A stretch of DNA of 64,000 bases. It comes from Myroides phaeus (GTDB taxonomy: Bacteria > Bacteroidota > Bacteroidia > Flavobacteriales > Flavobacteriaceae). Numbering within the stretch: position 1 is the first letter of the stretch; every line of letters begins with the position of its first letter. The translations under genes and the position numbers were made by a program. The stretch covers positions 62,001 to 126,000 of the forward strand of contig NZ_FNDQ01000004.1 of assembly GCF_900099675.1 (NCBI RefSeq). The letters are read 5' to 3'. Shown here one piece after another: positions 1-9,520 of the stretch. The notes under the pieces are model-generated. The model ran no database searches. It was given only the letters and a program-made list of their open reading frames with translations, and was not told the DNA's origin.

Positions 1-552
1 GGTATCAGTGAGTTAAACCACGTAAAAGCTGTCCATATTGTTGCCCTAAACAACGATGTGAAGGAATTGCTGTGGATCTTAGAAAAAGGCTATGAAGGAG
101 AAATAGCCTTAGTAGCAGTTAATCTTACCAAAGACGAACCACAATTATTTCACACCAGTCTAACCGATCAAGCGGTGGCGAGCTTTCACGCCCCACAACA
201 ATATTTGTACGAACCCAACAGTGCCATCCTAAAAACAGGAAAGTTCGACGCGGTAAGTCAGCAATACAAGATCAACAAACTACACCCCCATAGCCAACTG
301 TACACAAGTGAAGAGTTGGTCAACTTCCCAGGGCGTAGTTTCAAAATACAAGAAGTAATTCCCTTCAACAAGCAAAACGCCAAAACACACCTTAGCAATA
401 TCAAGGCAAACGTAACCGTGCGTAACTTCCCGTTGAAAGTAGAAGAAATCAGAAAAAAGTGGAAAATAAAAGACGGAGGAGATAGCTATATTTTTTTCAC
501 AACAAACTTGAAAAATGAAAAAATTATCATAATTTGTTACAAAACAACATAG
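1..552 (+). CDS. THUMP-like class I SAM-dependent methyltransferase, C-terminal part (partial at left edge)
   Basis: The frame is open from base 1, so the gene begins outside the window; the GTG at 58 is internal. The visible 183 residues contain the end of a PG_1098-type ferredoxin-like domain and a THUMP-like tail (pattern FPLKVEEIRKKWKIKDGGDSY, then a short beta-rich end). In Bacteroidota this tail follows an N-terminal Rossmann methyltransferase domain, which is not in view, so the methylation substrate cannot be judged. The gene ends three bases before the ATG of the next gene and may be co-transcribed with it. The family call rests on recognition of the C-terminal pattern only. Confidence 0.7.
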   Translation, partial: GISELNHVKAVHIVALNNDVKELLWILEKGYEGEIALVAVNLTKDEPQLFHTSLTDQAVASFHAPQQYLYEPNSAILKTGKFDAVSQQYKINKLHPHSQLYTSEELVNFPGRSFKIQEVIPFNKQNAKTHLSNIKANVTVRNFPLKVEEIRKKWKIKDGGDSYIFFTTNLKNEKIIIICYKTT

Positions 553-554
553 TT

Positions 555-1130
555 ATGAAAAATCCCTTATTCCTAATTTTATTCTTGTGTAGCAGTGTAT
601 TTGTCCACGCACAAAAAAAGTGTACAATAGACTATGAAATTGTAAACGACAGTACCAATGTTAGAAAGACCAATGACGTATTAGTTTATGAAGAAATAAA
701 AGAGCGAGGCAGTAATACCCTTTTCTTTTCATTAATCAAATCAGACGACAACCACTTTCTACACGTACAATTAATTCAAAAGAGTCAGGACTTTATTCCA
801 ATCACTTGCGTTAACTATCGCAGTATAATCTCCTTTAAACTAAACAACGGTCGCGTACTTTCAACCTACTATATAGGAGATGAAAAGTGCGATACCTATA
901 TATATGACAAAGAGAACAAGAACAACATTCGTATTTTGTCCACATCATTCCTATTAAAAACAGAAGACTTACAGTATTTAAAAGAATCCCCTATAGAAAA
1001 AGTACAAGTTAGATATGCTAACCAAGCAATCCCATACACTATTAAAAAAGAACTTGAATCCACTCAATTAGAAGTAAACTCGCAACCATCTGCCTTTTTT
1101 ATTGACAACATCCCATGTTTACTTCAATAA
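555..1130 (+). CDS. Hypothetical secreted protein
   Basis: 191 residues. I chose the ATG at 555 over an upstream TTG at 534 because it begins directly with a signal peptide: MKN, a hydrophobic run LFLILFLCSSVF, then VHAQ as a likely SPI site. The mature part is hydrophilic, predicted beta-rich, with two cysteines near residues 22 and 112. No catalytic motif or named family is recognised. It lies two bases after the methyltransferase and is probably transcribed with it. The function is unknown; periplasmic or outer-surface location is inferred from the leader only. Confidence 0.6.
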   Translation: MKNPLFLILFLCSSVFVHAQKKCTIDYEIVNDSTNVRKTNDVLVYEEIKERGSNTLFFSLIKSDDNHFLHVQLIQKSQDFIPITCVNYRSIISFKLNNGRVLSTYYIGDEKCDTYIYDKENKNNIRILSTSFLLKTEDLQYLKESPIEKVQVRYANQAIPYTIKKELESTQLEVNSQPSAFFIDNIPCLLQ

Positions 1131-1414
1131 GAAAAAAGTAAAAATTTATATTAATCTCCATTAATCAATTATAAAATGAATAGCTTTTACAACAGTAGAA
1201 GCTATTTTTTTATTTTGAAACGTCACGAAATGTCATTACAAACCTTTTAAAACTAATAGTTTACAAATAAAGTAGTACAAAATAAGAACTTAAACAACTA
1301 AAATATTTAATTATTCTAAAAATTGTCCTTGGATAACTTAAATGATTTACATATTTTTAAGAAAACAAATCCTTAAAAACCACAATGATTTAAAACCTTA
1401 AAAACAACCACACT

Positions 1415-1852
1415 ATGAAGCGCTTACTAACACTCTATGTCGCTCTAATTGCAGTCTTCGGACTACTTTTTCTGCAAAGCTGTTCAGCAGAGAGCGAAAT
1501 CACCACTTTCGACCAAGCAAGAACAATGGAATTCAATCGTGTAAATCTTGAGAAGAAATGGCTCACCACATTTTATGCCTTCACTCCAGATTGCCCTGCT
1601 CGTATTCGTACAAGCTTACAATTATCATCTGTTGAAATCAACTTAAAAGACTCGCACTTTTCTTTACTTGATCGCTACAGCCTAATTGAAGACAAAGGAA
1701 CTTACAAATTTGATGGAGATGAGATTACATTACACTCATCAAGCGATGAAGTCTTAAAACTTTTAATCAAAACTTTTAATTCTGAAGAATTAATCCTTGA
1801 AGTTTTAGATCATCCTTATTTAAAAGAAATTGAGTTAATCAATATCAAATAA
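1415..1852 (+). CDS. Lipocalin-like lipoprotein, paralogue of the gene at 43839-44279
   Basis: 145 residues with a lipoprotein signal peptide ending in the lipobox LQSC (Cys23). After a short linker, the pattern VNLEKKW, then a region with Cys59, a FSLLDRYSL strand, and a final strand KEIELINIK match, in the same order, the lipoprotein encoded at 43839-44279 (VNLERKW, DQYSL, IEIELVSFDK). The size, single domain and strand pattern suggest the lipocalin-like domains common in Bacteroidota; this fold call is inference. A strong terminator follows 18 bases after the stop, so it is probably a single-gene unit. No ligand can be proposed. Confidence 0.7.
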   Translation: MKRLLTLYVALIAVFGLLFLQSCSAESEITTFDQARTMEFNRVNLEKKWLTTFYAFTPDCPARIRTSLQLSSVEINLKDSHFSLLDRYSLIEDKGTYKFDGDEITLHSSSDEVLKLLIKTFNSEELILEVLDHPYLKEIELINIK

Positions 1853-1869
1853 GAGAAAATTATAATTGA

Positions 1870-1894
1870 GACCCCAAAAAGGGGTCTTTTTTTT
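1870..1894 (+). terminator. Rho-independent terminator of the lipocalin-like lipoprotein
   Basis: A GACCCC/GGGGTC stem with a five-A loop followed by eight T, 18 bases after the upstream stop codon. Confidence 0.85.
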
Positions 1895-2114
1895 GGACAA
1901 ACTTCGTTTATCAATGCTTTTAAAAAAGAGGCAGTTCCCTATTTTCAGCCCCCTTATTCACAAATTTACCCCACAAAAAAAGCTTAAAAAAGAAATTAAA
2001 GTCATTTTATTTATATATTTTTAAAAATAAAAACCAATATTTAACACTAATAAATGTTTTTTTCATTATATTCGTTTTACATAAATGATACCTCTTAATT
2101 AAATTACAAGTAGA

Positions 2115-2336
2115 ATGAACAAAAAACTAAAATATAGTAGTTTCTTCATAATTTCCATCTCGTTACTTTTATTTGTATACCAATTATACAATATAACAAG
2201 CCAAGAAGGTACCCAAACAGAGATAGGCGCAAACAATCAACTTACAGACTCTAATGTTACAGAGATAATAGTTAGTTTAAGTTTACTAACAAGTGGTATA
2301 TTATTATTTAAGCGATCAAAACGTCACTTATTATAG
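2115..2336 (+). CDS. Small two-TM membrane protein, unknown
   Basis: 73 residues. A first hydrophobic segment (about residues 10-26) and a second (about 50-65) flank a polar loop; the tail FKRSKRHLL is basic, so both ends are predicted cytoplasmic. No family is recognised. A bidirectional terminator follows 31 bases downstream, which supports a real transcript. It could also be a chance frame; the hydrophobic pattern and clean termination favour a gene. Confidence 0.45.
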   Translation: MNKKLKYSSFFIISISLLLFVYQLYNITSQEGTQTEIGANNQLTDSNVTEIIVSLSLLTSGILLFKRSKRHLL

Positions 2337-2366
2337 CAAAAACGGAAATATACAGTTATTATAAAC

Positions 2367-2403
2367 AAAAAGCCCCTCACAATAATATTGCAAGGGGCTT
2401 TTA
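2367..2403. terminator. Bidirectional terminator between convergent genes
   Basis: AAGCCCCT and AGGGGCTT arms with A/T runs on both sides. It sits between the plus-strand small gene ending at 2336 and the minus-strand gene ending at 2424, and can serve both. Confidence 0.8.
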
Positions 2404-2423
2404 AATTTACCGTGATTAAATCA

Positions 2424-2897
2424 CTATTTTTTCGTAAGAACGTAGTGAGCAGCTAATTCACCTTCTACTTCAGTTCCATCTTGGCTTAATTGTTTTAAGC
2501 TACCTTCTTGTACTTTAAATACAGAAAGCACCTCACCTTTAGCGTCTTTTAAAGTAATAACAGACCCTTTGTCATCCCAAGAAAAAGAACCTGTTTCTTC
2601 AAACGTACCCTCTTTTTTCTCTTGATAAACATAAGTTGCTTTAAACGTATTATCATCGTTTAAAACAATCGTAGTTTCAATACCAGGACAATCAGCACAA
2701 GGTGTAACCCCAGCATAAGTACCAGCCCAATCTAAAGAATTTTGAGAAGTATGCTCAGCTTCCATTGCCTCTTGTTCAGTTTGCTCTGTTTGCTCTGTTG
2801 TAGGAGTTTCCTCTACTTTCTTGTTGTCTTTACATCCTACAAATGCGATTCCAGCTACCATAGCAGTCATCGCTAATGTCATTTTAATTTTTTTCAT
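2424..2897 (-). CDS. NlpE-like copper-resistance/stress lipoprotein
   Basis: 157 residues. The start at 2897 is chosen over 2918 because the lipoprotein leader begins there (MKKIKMTLAMTAMVAGIAFVGC) and a near-consensus -7 box (TTTATTTG, about 2926-2933) lies just upstream, which would leave the longer start without a leader. After a Glu/Thr/Gln-rich linker (residues 22-50) comes a single NlpE N-terminal-type domain: WAGTYAGVTPCADCPGI carries the characteristic CxxC, followed by the beta strands of a small barrel. In enterobacteria NlpE signals envelope stress to CpxA; no Cpx partner is visible here, so only the domain call is firm. Confidence 0.8.
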   Translation of the reverse strand: MKKIKMTLAMTAMVAGIAFVGCKDNKKVEETPTTEQTEQTEQEAMEAEHTSQNSLDWAGTYAGVTPCADCPGIETTIVLNDDNTFKATYVYQEKKEGTFEETGSFSWDDKGSVITLKDAKGEVLSVFKVQEGSLKQLSQDGTEVEGELAAHYVLTKK

Positions 2898-3026
2898 TTC
2901 CCATTTTTTATGAAGCATAAAATTACAAATAAAAATTTCAAAAAATCAAAAGCAGCTAAAAATTTTAAATGTTAATTAACTGTTTCCCTATCACCGCTTA
3001 CAGTCCCTATTTTGCATATAAAAAGC

Positions 3027-3063
3027 AAAAGCCCCCTTTGCAAACACAAAGAGGGCTTTAAAA
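3027..3063 (-). terminator. Terminator of the T9SS subtilase
   Basis: AAAGCCC...GGGCTTT inverted repeat with CAAAG/CTTTG inner pairs, 22 bases beyond the minus-strand stop at 3085, followed on that strand by a T-rich stretch. Confidence 0.75.
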
Positions 3064-3084
3064 TCACACTTTAATTTAACGATA

Positions 3085-5208
3085 TTATCTTTTAATAATT
3101 CTTACTTTCTTTTTAAACTTACCTGTTTTTACTTCAACGAAATAAGAACCTACAGTTAAGCTTGCCATATTAACTGTTAGTTTACCATCAGCACCAACAA
3201 AACCTTTAAAATCACGTACCATTCTACCATCAATATCAAACACTCTAACGCGGGCTACTTCATCAATATATCTTGAGTTCATATTGATATACATTTGATC
3301 AGCTACCGGGTTTGGCCAAATACCAAAAGAATCACTTTCAATTACAGGGTTTTCACCATCTTTATCCTCTGGTTTTTCACCTTCTCTATCTTCAGGTTTA
3401 ACCTCTTCTTTTTCTTCAACTTTCTTAAGATCTTTAAAGTCACCAATACTCGTAATTAAAGAATAATCTTGTTTACCTCCTTCCAAAGAACCTTTATGAG
3501 AAAGCACTATTTCATAAGTTCCAACTTCAGAAGCAGTAAATTCAATCTTTTCAATATTATCAACATTATTATTACCTTTCACTGCCTTAAGATCTATATG
3601 ATTTTTTGTCAATTTCCAAGGTAAATATGATTTATCACCTTTAACAATAATAATATCCAAATCATTCACTAAAGTAGGATTATCAATCATTGTTTTTTCA
3701 TTATAACCATAACTTGAAGCATACTTCTTATAAGCAGGATCATTCCAAGCAAGGGTTACAACTACCTTTTTATTTTTTTCTTTTATTTCGATAGTCTTCT
3801 TATACTCTTCCCCTTGTTGTAACGTACCTTCTTCAAGAGTTGCATCAACACCAGCCATAGCCCCTTCCATTACATGAACACCATTCTTTGCATTTAATAC
3901 TCCCCATCCAAATAAGTGATCAGGACCAGGTGCAGCTCCCGCTTCATCCGCCGTATGTGCCATTAGAGCACGAATTGTTGCAGCTGTAAATGGCATTTTA
4001 CTTTTACTATGCTTTATTGCCCATTCTTGCCATAGAGCAAAAACAGCAGCAACAGCAGGTGAAGCCATAGATGTACCATCCATTTTTTGATATCTGTTAA
4101 TATCTAAAGCATCAGTCGGTAATTCAGGTGCATAATACGTTGTACTATAAACAGCAACTCCCTTTGCAGAAATATCTGGCTTAATTCTAAAGTCATCAGC
4201 AGGACCTTGGCTACTAAAATAAGCTAACTTCACATCTTGAGGTCCAGTATAATAAGGCACCTCATGAATTGCCGCAACTACAACAACGTTCTTTGAAACA
4301 GCCGTTCCATTAAGCATATCTACATTTTTCTTATTCGGAAAATTCAAATAAGTTTTCACTTGCTCTCCCCCATCATTTCCTGCTGCAGTAACAGGTAAAT
4401 AATAAGGATATTTATTAGCTATCTGATCAAAACGATAACTACTTAAGTCATAAGCACCTAATAAGTTTCGGTGCATATCACTTAATATTTCTCCATAATC
4501 ATCAAAGAATTTTGCTCCATAAGAGTGATTACTTACCAATATACCATCAACAGCCATTGCAGTCATTTTAGACGTATCAGATCCCCAATTATAACTTAAT
4601 ACTTTAGCCTTAGGAACAATTCCTTTTGCCTCACCACCAACATAGAATCCACCAGCAGCAATAATTCCTGAAACGTGTGTAGCATGTGCTCTTGAACTTT
4701 CATATTTTCTTTTACTTTCAATATCACTTGGAACCCTACTAACAGCATCCTTTTCAACAAGGCGAGTAGTTCTATCAAGAGCAGAAACAATAAATTCACG
4801 ATGTGCGCTTAAAGCAGACATCGCATCAATCACTCCCACAGTCATATCTTCTCCTTCTAACAATACTCCTTTTTTAGCAACAGAAACATTCTCAGCATTC
4901 AGTGTCGCCCTTGACCCCATACCTAAAGTTGTTCTGTACAATAACAAACCTCCTTCATCTACACGTACTAATTCGTAATAATTTCCTTTCGGACTAATAC
5001 CACTTGTTTCTATACCCAGCTTCTCAGCAACTTCAAAAGCCTTTTCTTTTTCTTGTTGAAGTTCTAATTCTATATTCTCCATTTCCATCTTTGCAGAAAC
5101 GAGATCATAAGTAGCCAATACCTTATTTCTTGTCTGTAAATCTTGCCCTCTCATCTGCAAAGAAAATAGAGGAACTGCTAAAAAAGCAAAAAGTGTAATT
5201 TTTTTCAT
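3085..5208 (-). CDS. Secreted subtilisin-like serine protease (S8) with T9SS sorting domain
   Basis: 707 residues. A signal peptide (1-21) precedes an N-terminal propeptide-like segment of about 100 residues. The S8 catalytic triad is visible: Asp128 (VGVIDAM), His175 in HATHVSG, Asn278 of the oxyanion hole in AAGND, and Ser380 in GTSMASP. A P-domain-like beta region follows (about 440-595), then a Glu/Lys-rich linker (about 598-630), then a type IX secretion type A sorting domain (IWPNPVADQ ... KKVRIIKR). The protein should be exported by Sec, moved across the outer membrane by T9SS, and anchored or released at the surface. The Asp motif is slightly unusual (DAMS rather than DTG). Single gene with its own terminator. 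Confidence 0.93.
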   Translation of the reverse strand: MKKITLFAFLAVPLFSLQMRGQDLQTRNKVLATYDLVSAKMEMENIELELQQEKEKAFEVAEKLGIETSGISPKGNYYELVRVDEGGLLLYRTTLGMGSRATLNAENVSVAKKGVLLEGEDMTVGVIDAMSALSAHREFIVSALDRTTRLVEKDAVSRVPSDIESKRKYESSRAHATHVSGIIAAGGFYVGGEAKGIVPKAKVLSYNWGSDTSKMTAMAVDGILVSNHSYGAKFFDDYGEILSDMHRNLLGAYDLSSYRFDQIANKYPYYLPVTAAGNDGGEQVKTYLNFPNKKNVDMLNGTAVSKNVVVVAAIHEVPYYTGPQDVKLAYFSSQGPADDFRIKPDISAKGVAVYSTTYYAPELPTDALDINRYQKMDGTSMASPAVAAVFALWQEWAIKHSKSKMPFTAATIRALMAHTADEAGAAPGPDHLFGWGVLNAKNGVHVMEGAMAGVDATLEEGTLQQGEEYKKTIEIKEKNKKVVVTLAWNDPAYKKYASSYGYNEKTMIDNPTLVNDLDIIIVKGDKSYLPWKLTKNHIDLKAVKGNNNVDNIEKIEFTASEVGTYEIVLSHKGSLEGGKQDYSLITSIGDFKDLKKVEEKEEVKPEDREGEKPEDKDGENPVIESDSFGIWPNPVADQMYINMNSRYIDEVARVRVFDIDGRMVRDFKGFVGADGKLTVNMASLTVGSYFVEVKTGKFKKKVRIIKR

Positions 5209-5538
5209 ATCGTTAAATTATTCAAAAACTAAATGTAATAAAAATTAACAAATTACAAACCTTTAAAAAAGAAATAATCAGATTAAAACATAAAAAAACC
5301 AATTTTTATAAATAAATAATACTATAAATAAGCATTAATACACTTTTAATAATAAGCCTACCACAACAAGAATAGTTAATATTAAATTAAATTTAAGAAA
5401 ACTTTTTAATATTTAATAAATCGAACTACAGTCAAATTTATTTTAAAAAAGAAAGGTAGAATTTCTTCTACCTTCCCCACTTACAAATGAATTAATTGTA
5501 TTAAACCATTACAATTTTATTTTACTCAAGTATGAACT
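5209..5538. other. AT-rich intergenic region upstream of the subtilase
   Basis: About 330 bases, very AT-rich, with no open frame of note. It should hold the subtilase promoter (not confidently located) and, near its left side, the terminator hairpin of the lipoprotein at 5539-6420. Confidence 0.6.
5443..5473 (-). terminator. Terminator of Ig-like lipoprotein 1
   Basis: GGTAGAA/TTCTACC stem followed on the minus strand by a T-rich run, about 66 bases after the stop at 5539. Confidence 0.7.
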
Positions 5539-6420
5539 TTAATTGTTTCTTGCTTTAAACGCTTTACTCTCCTTTTCAATACTCTCTGTAAAATGAATAT
5601 CTCCAGAATAGCTAAATGCAATAATATTCTCATCACTTTTCAAATCAAAAGAAATATCTATTTGTCCATCCACTCCTTGATCACCAGCACCAAGTCCTTT
5701 ATTAAGAACATCTAACCTATTAAAGTTTAATACAAAACTATCAACAGTTAAAAAATTCTCCATAATAAATTCCTCTCCTCCTACTACAAAAAAATGAGCA
5801 AAAACAATATCTGATTTTTTACTAACCTCAGTAGGTAAAATACGTTTCCCATAATCAACAATTACCCCGTCTTTTTTCACAATTGAGTTATTTACCACCC
5901 ACAAAGTCAAAAAAGTATAATTATTTTGCTCCAAAGGCATTAATACATACTCGTTAGCTAATCTACCATCCTCAAGCTCAATAACCTTATCTACTACAAT
6001 AGCTTTACCATTTACATCTATCGTATCAACTTGAATTACATCTAAAATAACCAGCTCAATTTCCTTTTCAAAACCATTAACATTATATCCATTCACCTTT
6101 CCCTTAGCTTTTACATTCACGGTAATCACAGCACTATCCTTAAAACCATCTTTCTTAGCAACAATGCTAAACTTACCTGCTTGATCAAACTTCACTGGAT
6201 TAGTCACTTTTTTGTTATCCACATAAATACCAGCATCAACCTTCTTACCTGCCTTATCCTTTACAGTAAACACAAGTTCCTCTCCAACAATTACATTAAC
6301 CTTAGTAGTACTTATCACTAACTCCTGTTTAACAACAACAGGAACCTCACTGTTGTTATCATCACTACTACAACCAATAAAAGCAGTAGTAACTAATAAT
6401 AGAAATAATAACTTTTTCAT
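5539..6420 (-). CDS. Ig-like domain lipoprotein, paralogue 1 of 4
   Basis: 293 residues. Lipoprotein leader with Cys17 in FIGCSSDDNN. One bacterial Ig-like repeat covers about residues 32-105 (VIVGEELVFTVKD...GKFSIVAKKDGFKDSAVITV). The C-terminal domain (about 115-285) carries IVDYGKRILP, also seen in the paralogues at 6767 and 9521. It is closest to the gene at 9521-10363 (shared patterns VDKVIELEDGRLANEY, IVKKDGVIVDYGKR). No enzyme motif. The likely role is a surface-exposed adhesive or binding protein, inferred from architecture only. Own terminator downstream. Confidence 0.75.
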   Translation of the reverse strand: MKKLLFLLLVTTAFIGCSSDDNNSEVPVVVKQELVISTTKVNVIVGEELVFTVKDKAGKKVDAGIYVDNKKVTNPVKFDQAGKFSIVAKKDGFKDSAVITVNVKAKGKVNGYNVNGFEKEIELVILDVIQVDTIDVNGKAIVVDKVIELEDGRLANEYVLMPLEQNNYTFLTLWVVNNSIVKKDGVIVDYGKRILPTEVSKKSDIVFAHFFVVGGEEFIMENFLTVDSFVLNFNRLDVLNKGLGAGDQGVDGQIDISFDLKSDENIIAFSYSGDIHFTESIEKESKAFKARNN

Positions 6421-6766
6421 ATTCTTTTTTCGTATTTAATTAATTGTCAAACAAATAACATAAAAAACAATTAAAAAAAATACAACAAATCAAACATTAC
6501 ACAAAAAATACACTATTAACCTATTATTTTTACATTTAACTCATACTCTTCTCTTATTTATATAAATAAAACACAATAACCACTCTTTAAAAAACTAAAT
6601 ATTAACAAAAAAAGCATAATTAAATAACCTTTCTAAACAAAAAATACTACTTTAAAACATAACAAATCAAACATTTAGTTATCTCTACTAACATTATTAC
6701 CAAAAAAAAGGGAGAACTCAAAAGCTCTCCCTCTACTAAATAATAATTAAAAAAATGATATTCAAA
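6421..6766. other. AT-rich intergenic region between Ig-like lipoproteins 1 and 2
   Basis: About 346 bases, extremely A/T-rich, without an open frame. Only the terminator hairpin near 6703-6732 is recognisable. Confidence 0.6.
6703..6732 (-). terminator. Terminator of Ig-like lipoprotein 2
   Basis: GGGAGA.CT/AG.TCTCCC stem followed on the minus strand by eight T, about 35 bases after the stop at 6767. Confidence 0.8.
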
Positions 6767-7867
6767 CTATTCTGATCTTTCTCTTAAAATAGATTTACCA
6801 TTAAATTCTAAATCCAAATTAAAATTCACATCACCTGCTTTATACTTTATTCCTACAGCTAATTCTCCATTATAACTTCCAGTTCTATAAGGCGTAGTAT
6901 CATAAGTTATTTTTTCAAACACAGTAATAGCATCTTTCATAGAAGACCCTAAATTATTTACTTTATAATTATCATTACTTGACCAAATAGCCTTCCATTT
7001 TATCTTAGAATTACTAGTAGGTAATACACGTTTACCAAAATCTGTAACCTTTCCAGCTGCATCTACTTTAATAGTAGGGTTTTCAACTAAAAAATCAAGG
7101 AAAATAAACCCTGAATTATTTTTATCGTCTTGATTAAGGTAAATTGTAAAAGAGTACTCATTTCCATAAACACCATTCCCCATATCAATAGGCTTAGCTT
7201 TGGTTACATCATCTTTTGTCATTTTAAGTTCCATATTAACAGAAGAAAGAACATGTGAAATTCCATTAATAGTAACTTTAGTACCCAACGTCTTCACAGC
7301 TTCTTTCACTTTAACAGTAACCTTCTCACTATCAGCAAACCCCTCACCTTTCGCTAAAAACTCAAACTCACCAGCAGCAGTTGCTACGAATTCCATTCCT
7401 GCTAATTCTTTATTTGCTTTCAAATCAAAAATCTTCACACCTTCTTTCACAGCAGCATCCTTGCTCATCACTTCAAAAGTAACTTTTTGTCCCACCTCAA
7501 CTTCAACAGCACTTGCCTTTAATGTCAACGGAGCCAATTCTTTTTCAGACACAGTAATAGTAACCTCATTACTTGCATTAAATCCTTTTTTAGCACCAAC
7601 AACCTTAAACACCCCAACTTTATCAAAAACGTACTTTTTAGAAATCTCTTTACCATCAAGCATCACCGCACCATCAACTTCTTTCCCCGCGTCATCTAAA
7701 AGGGCGAAAGTCACTTCACCACCAACAACAACAGTAGTAGTCGATGCCTGTAATTTTAAAGTTTTTAATACACCTTCCTCTGTTTTTGGTCCCTCAACAC
7801 TATTATCATCACTACTACATGCAGCAATCATAGCCGCCAACATTAATGCATAACCGATTTTTTTCAT
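6767..7867 (-). CDS. Ig-like domain lipoprotein, paralogue 2 of 4 (two Ig repeats)
   Basis: 366 residues. Leader with Cys17 in IAACSSDDN. Two tandem Ig-like repeats: about 36-107 (VVGGEVTFALLDDAGKEV...FKVVGAKKGF) and about 112-188 (VEVGQKVTFEVMSK...FEFLAKGEGFADSEKVTVKV). The C-terminal domain begins TKVTINGISHVL and contains VTDFGKRVLPT. The same C-terminal opening (INGVSH) is found in the divergent gene at 8287, so this pair forms one subgroup and the one-repeat genes at 5539 and 9521 another. Function unknown; an outer-membrane lipoprotein facing the surface is plausible. Confidence 0.75.
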   Translation of the reverse strand: MKKIGYALMLAAMIAACSSDDNSVEGPKTEEGVLKTLKLQASTTTVVVGGEVTFALLDDAGKEVDGAVMLDGKEISKKYVFDKVGVFKVVGAKKGFNASNEVTITVSEKELAPLTLKASAVEVEVGQKVTFEVMSKDAAVKEGVKIFDLKANKELAGMEFVATAAGEFEFLAKGEGFADSEKVTVKVKEAVKTLGTKVTINGISHVLSSVNMELKMTKDDVTKAKPIDMGNGVYGNEYSFTIYLNQDDKNNSGFIFLDFLVENPTIKVDAAGKVTDFGKRVLPTSNSKIKWKAIWSSNDNYKVNNLGSSMKDAITVFEKITYDTTPYRTGSYNGELAVGIKYKAGDVNFNLDLEFNGKSILRERSE

Positions 7868-8286
7868 AATTATAGATCTATTTGTTAGTTAACTGTTAAA
7901 CGATTTAAAAAGTTAATATTTACTTAATATTAACTTTACAACGCCACGAATATAAAATTAAAATACATATCAACAAATAAAATAAATCAATATTTGAAAA
8001 ATTAATAACAAAACAACCTAAAAACATACAAATAAAACAATGAGGAAATTATATCAGCCCTTTTAAACATTAACAAATCATCTAAAAAAAGACATCAAAT
8101 AAGTAAAAACGATCTTTAAAAATATTAATCTGAAAAGCAATAAAATACACAATAATATATATAATTATACCCATTGACGTTAAAGTTCTGTTTTTTCAAT
8201 GTTTACAAGGGTTTACGAAGCTTTTCAATTATTAAAATTAAATAAAACATTGTTAATTTGCGCCAGAAATTAATTAACCAATATTT
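7868..8286. other. AT-rich divergent promoter region between Ig-like lipoproteins 2 and 3
   Basis: About 419 bases upstream of two divergent paralogues. No open frame. A near-consensus -7 box (TTAATTTG, 8253-8260, one mismatch to TAnnTTTG) lies 27 bases before the plus-strand start. No box was found for the minus-strand gene. Confidence 0.4.
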
Positions 8287-9354
8287 ATGAAAAAATTAAT
8301 AATGTGCCTTTTCATAGCAGGGCTAACAGTATTAGGCACATCATGTAGTAGTGATGACAATGCAAAAGAAGTTGTATCAGTAGAACAAGCATTAGAAGTA
8401 CAAGCAACAAAAACCAATGTAGTCAGAGGTGAATCTGTACGCTTTATGATTACGTTTAACGGAGAAAGAGAAAGTCAAGCAGAATTATTCATTGGCGATC
8501 AACAAATCTACACACCCCACCAATTCAATAAATCAGGTGTTTATGAAGTTATCGCTAAAAAAGCTGGAGTTAAAACAAGTAAGCCAATAATTATTACTGT
8601 TGAAAAAGGGGCAGGAGAACAAGACGAAATCAAAACTTTAGCTATTACTGCAAACTATACATCAGTAGAAGTTGGAGATATAGTTAAATTCTCTGTTACA
8701 GATGGAGTAAAACAAGTAGCTGATGCTATTATAAAAGATGCAGACGGAAAAGTAGTTACAAACGGAACTTGGACTACAACTAAAGAAGGTACTTTTAAAT
8801 TTACAGCATCAAAAGAAGGATACAACAATAGTTCTGAAATAGAAATTAAGGTTGTCGCTAAAAAAGTACCAGCAGAATTCTTTATTGAAATTAATGGTGT
8901 TAGTCACGAAATCGACCCAAATTCAGTAAGAATGCTTGTAGAATCAGAAACTGTTGATGGCGTTAAAAAACCTAAAATATTTTCTGTAAAAGCTGGTTTC
9001 ACAACTCTTTACTATGCAAACTTTGTAATATCTGCAACTACTACTGATTTCGGAAGAGTTAACGGTGAAGCACAAGGAGCAATGATGAGAATAACAAAAA
9101 GAGTATTACAAGACATCAAATTACCACTACAATTACCAGGTGAAAATCCAGAGCGTGAACTTAATATTGGTGGATGGGTATCTAAAAATGTTCAGTTTTA
9201 TGACATAAAAGAGAGCCACTTCAAAACTTTTGACGCAAAATTAAAAGGGTTTAACGATGGAGGAAATACTAAAATTCTTATTGAAGCGCCAGGTATAAAA
9301 ATCAACTACAACGGAAGTTTCCGTTCAATGGATTTTACCACTCCTTCTAAATAA
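8287..9354 (+). CDS. Ig-like domain lipoprotein, paralogue 3 of 4 (two Ig repeats)
   Basis: 355 residues, the only one of the four on the plus strand. Leader with Cys20 in GTSCSSDDN. Two Ig-like repeats at about 35-110 (VVRGESVRFMITFNGE...YEVIAKKAGVKTSKPIIITV) and about 117-195 (VEVGDIVKFSVTDG...FKFTASKEGYNNSSEIEIKV). The C-terminal domain opens FFIEINGVSHEI and keeps a degenerate form (ITKRVLQ) of the GKRVLP motif of the paralogues. Transcribed away from its closest relative at 6767-7867. A terminator follows 60 bases after the stop. Confidence 0.75.
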   Translation: MKKLIMCLFIAGLTVLGTSCSSDDNAKEVVSVEQALEVQATKTNVVRGESVRFMITFNGERESQAELFIGDQQIYTPHQFNKSGVYEVIAKKAGVKTSKPIIITVEKGAGEQDEIKTLAITANYTSVEVGDIVKFSVTDGVKQVADAIIKDADGKVVTNGTWTTTKEGTFKFTASKEGYNNSSEIEIKVVAKKVPAEFFIEINGVSHEIDPNSVRMLVESETVDGVKKPKIFSVKAGFTTLYYANFVISATTTDFGRVNGEAQGAMMRITKRVLQDIKLPLQLPGENPERELNIGGWVSKNVQFYDIKESHFKTFDAKLKGFNDGGNTKILIEAPGIKINYNGSFRSMDFTTPSK

Positions 9355-9413
9355 CAACTAAAATATCACAATGAGATTACAGCATTTTAAGCTTACAATC
9401 AACTTGTAAATAC

Positions 9414-9451
9414 ACAAAAAAGGACTATCGCATTGATAGTCCTTTTTTTGT
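9414..9451. terminator. Bidirectional terminator between convergent lipoprotein genes
   Basis: AAAAAGGACTATC/GATAGTCCTTTTT: a long stem with A and T runs on both sides, placed between the plus gene ending at 9354 and the minus gene ending at 9521. Confidence 0.85.
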
Positions 9452-9520
9452 TGAATATACTCTACATCGTTTTCGGTTCACACATTGCGTTTTACATTTC
9501 ACGCTTCCCCATTTTCAAAA

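Noticed and set aside
7200-7853. 217-codon plus-strand frame
   Set aside because: Antisense to the lipoprotein gene at 6767-7867, which has a signal peptide, lipobox and paralogues.
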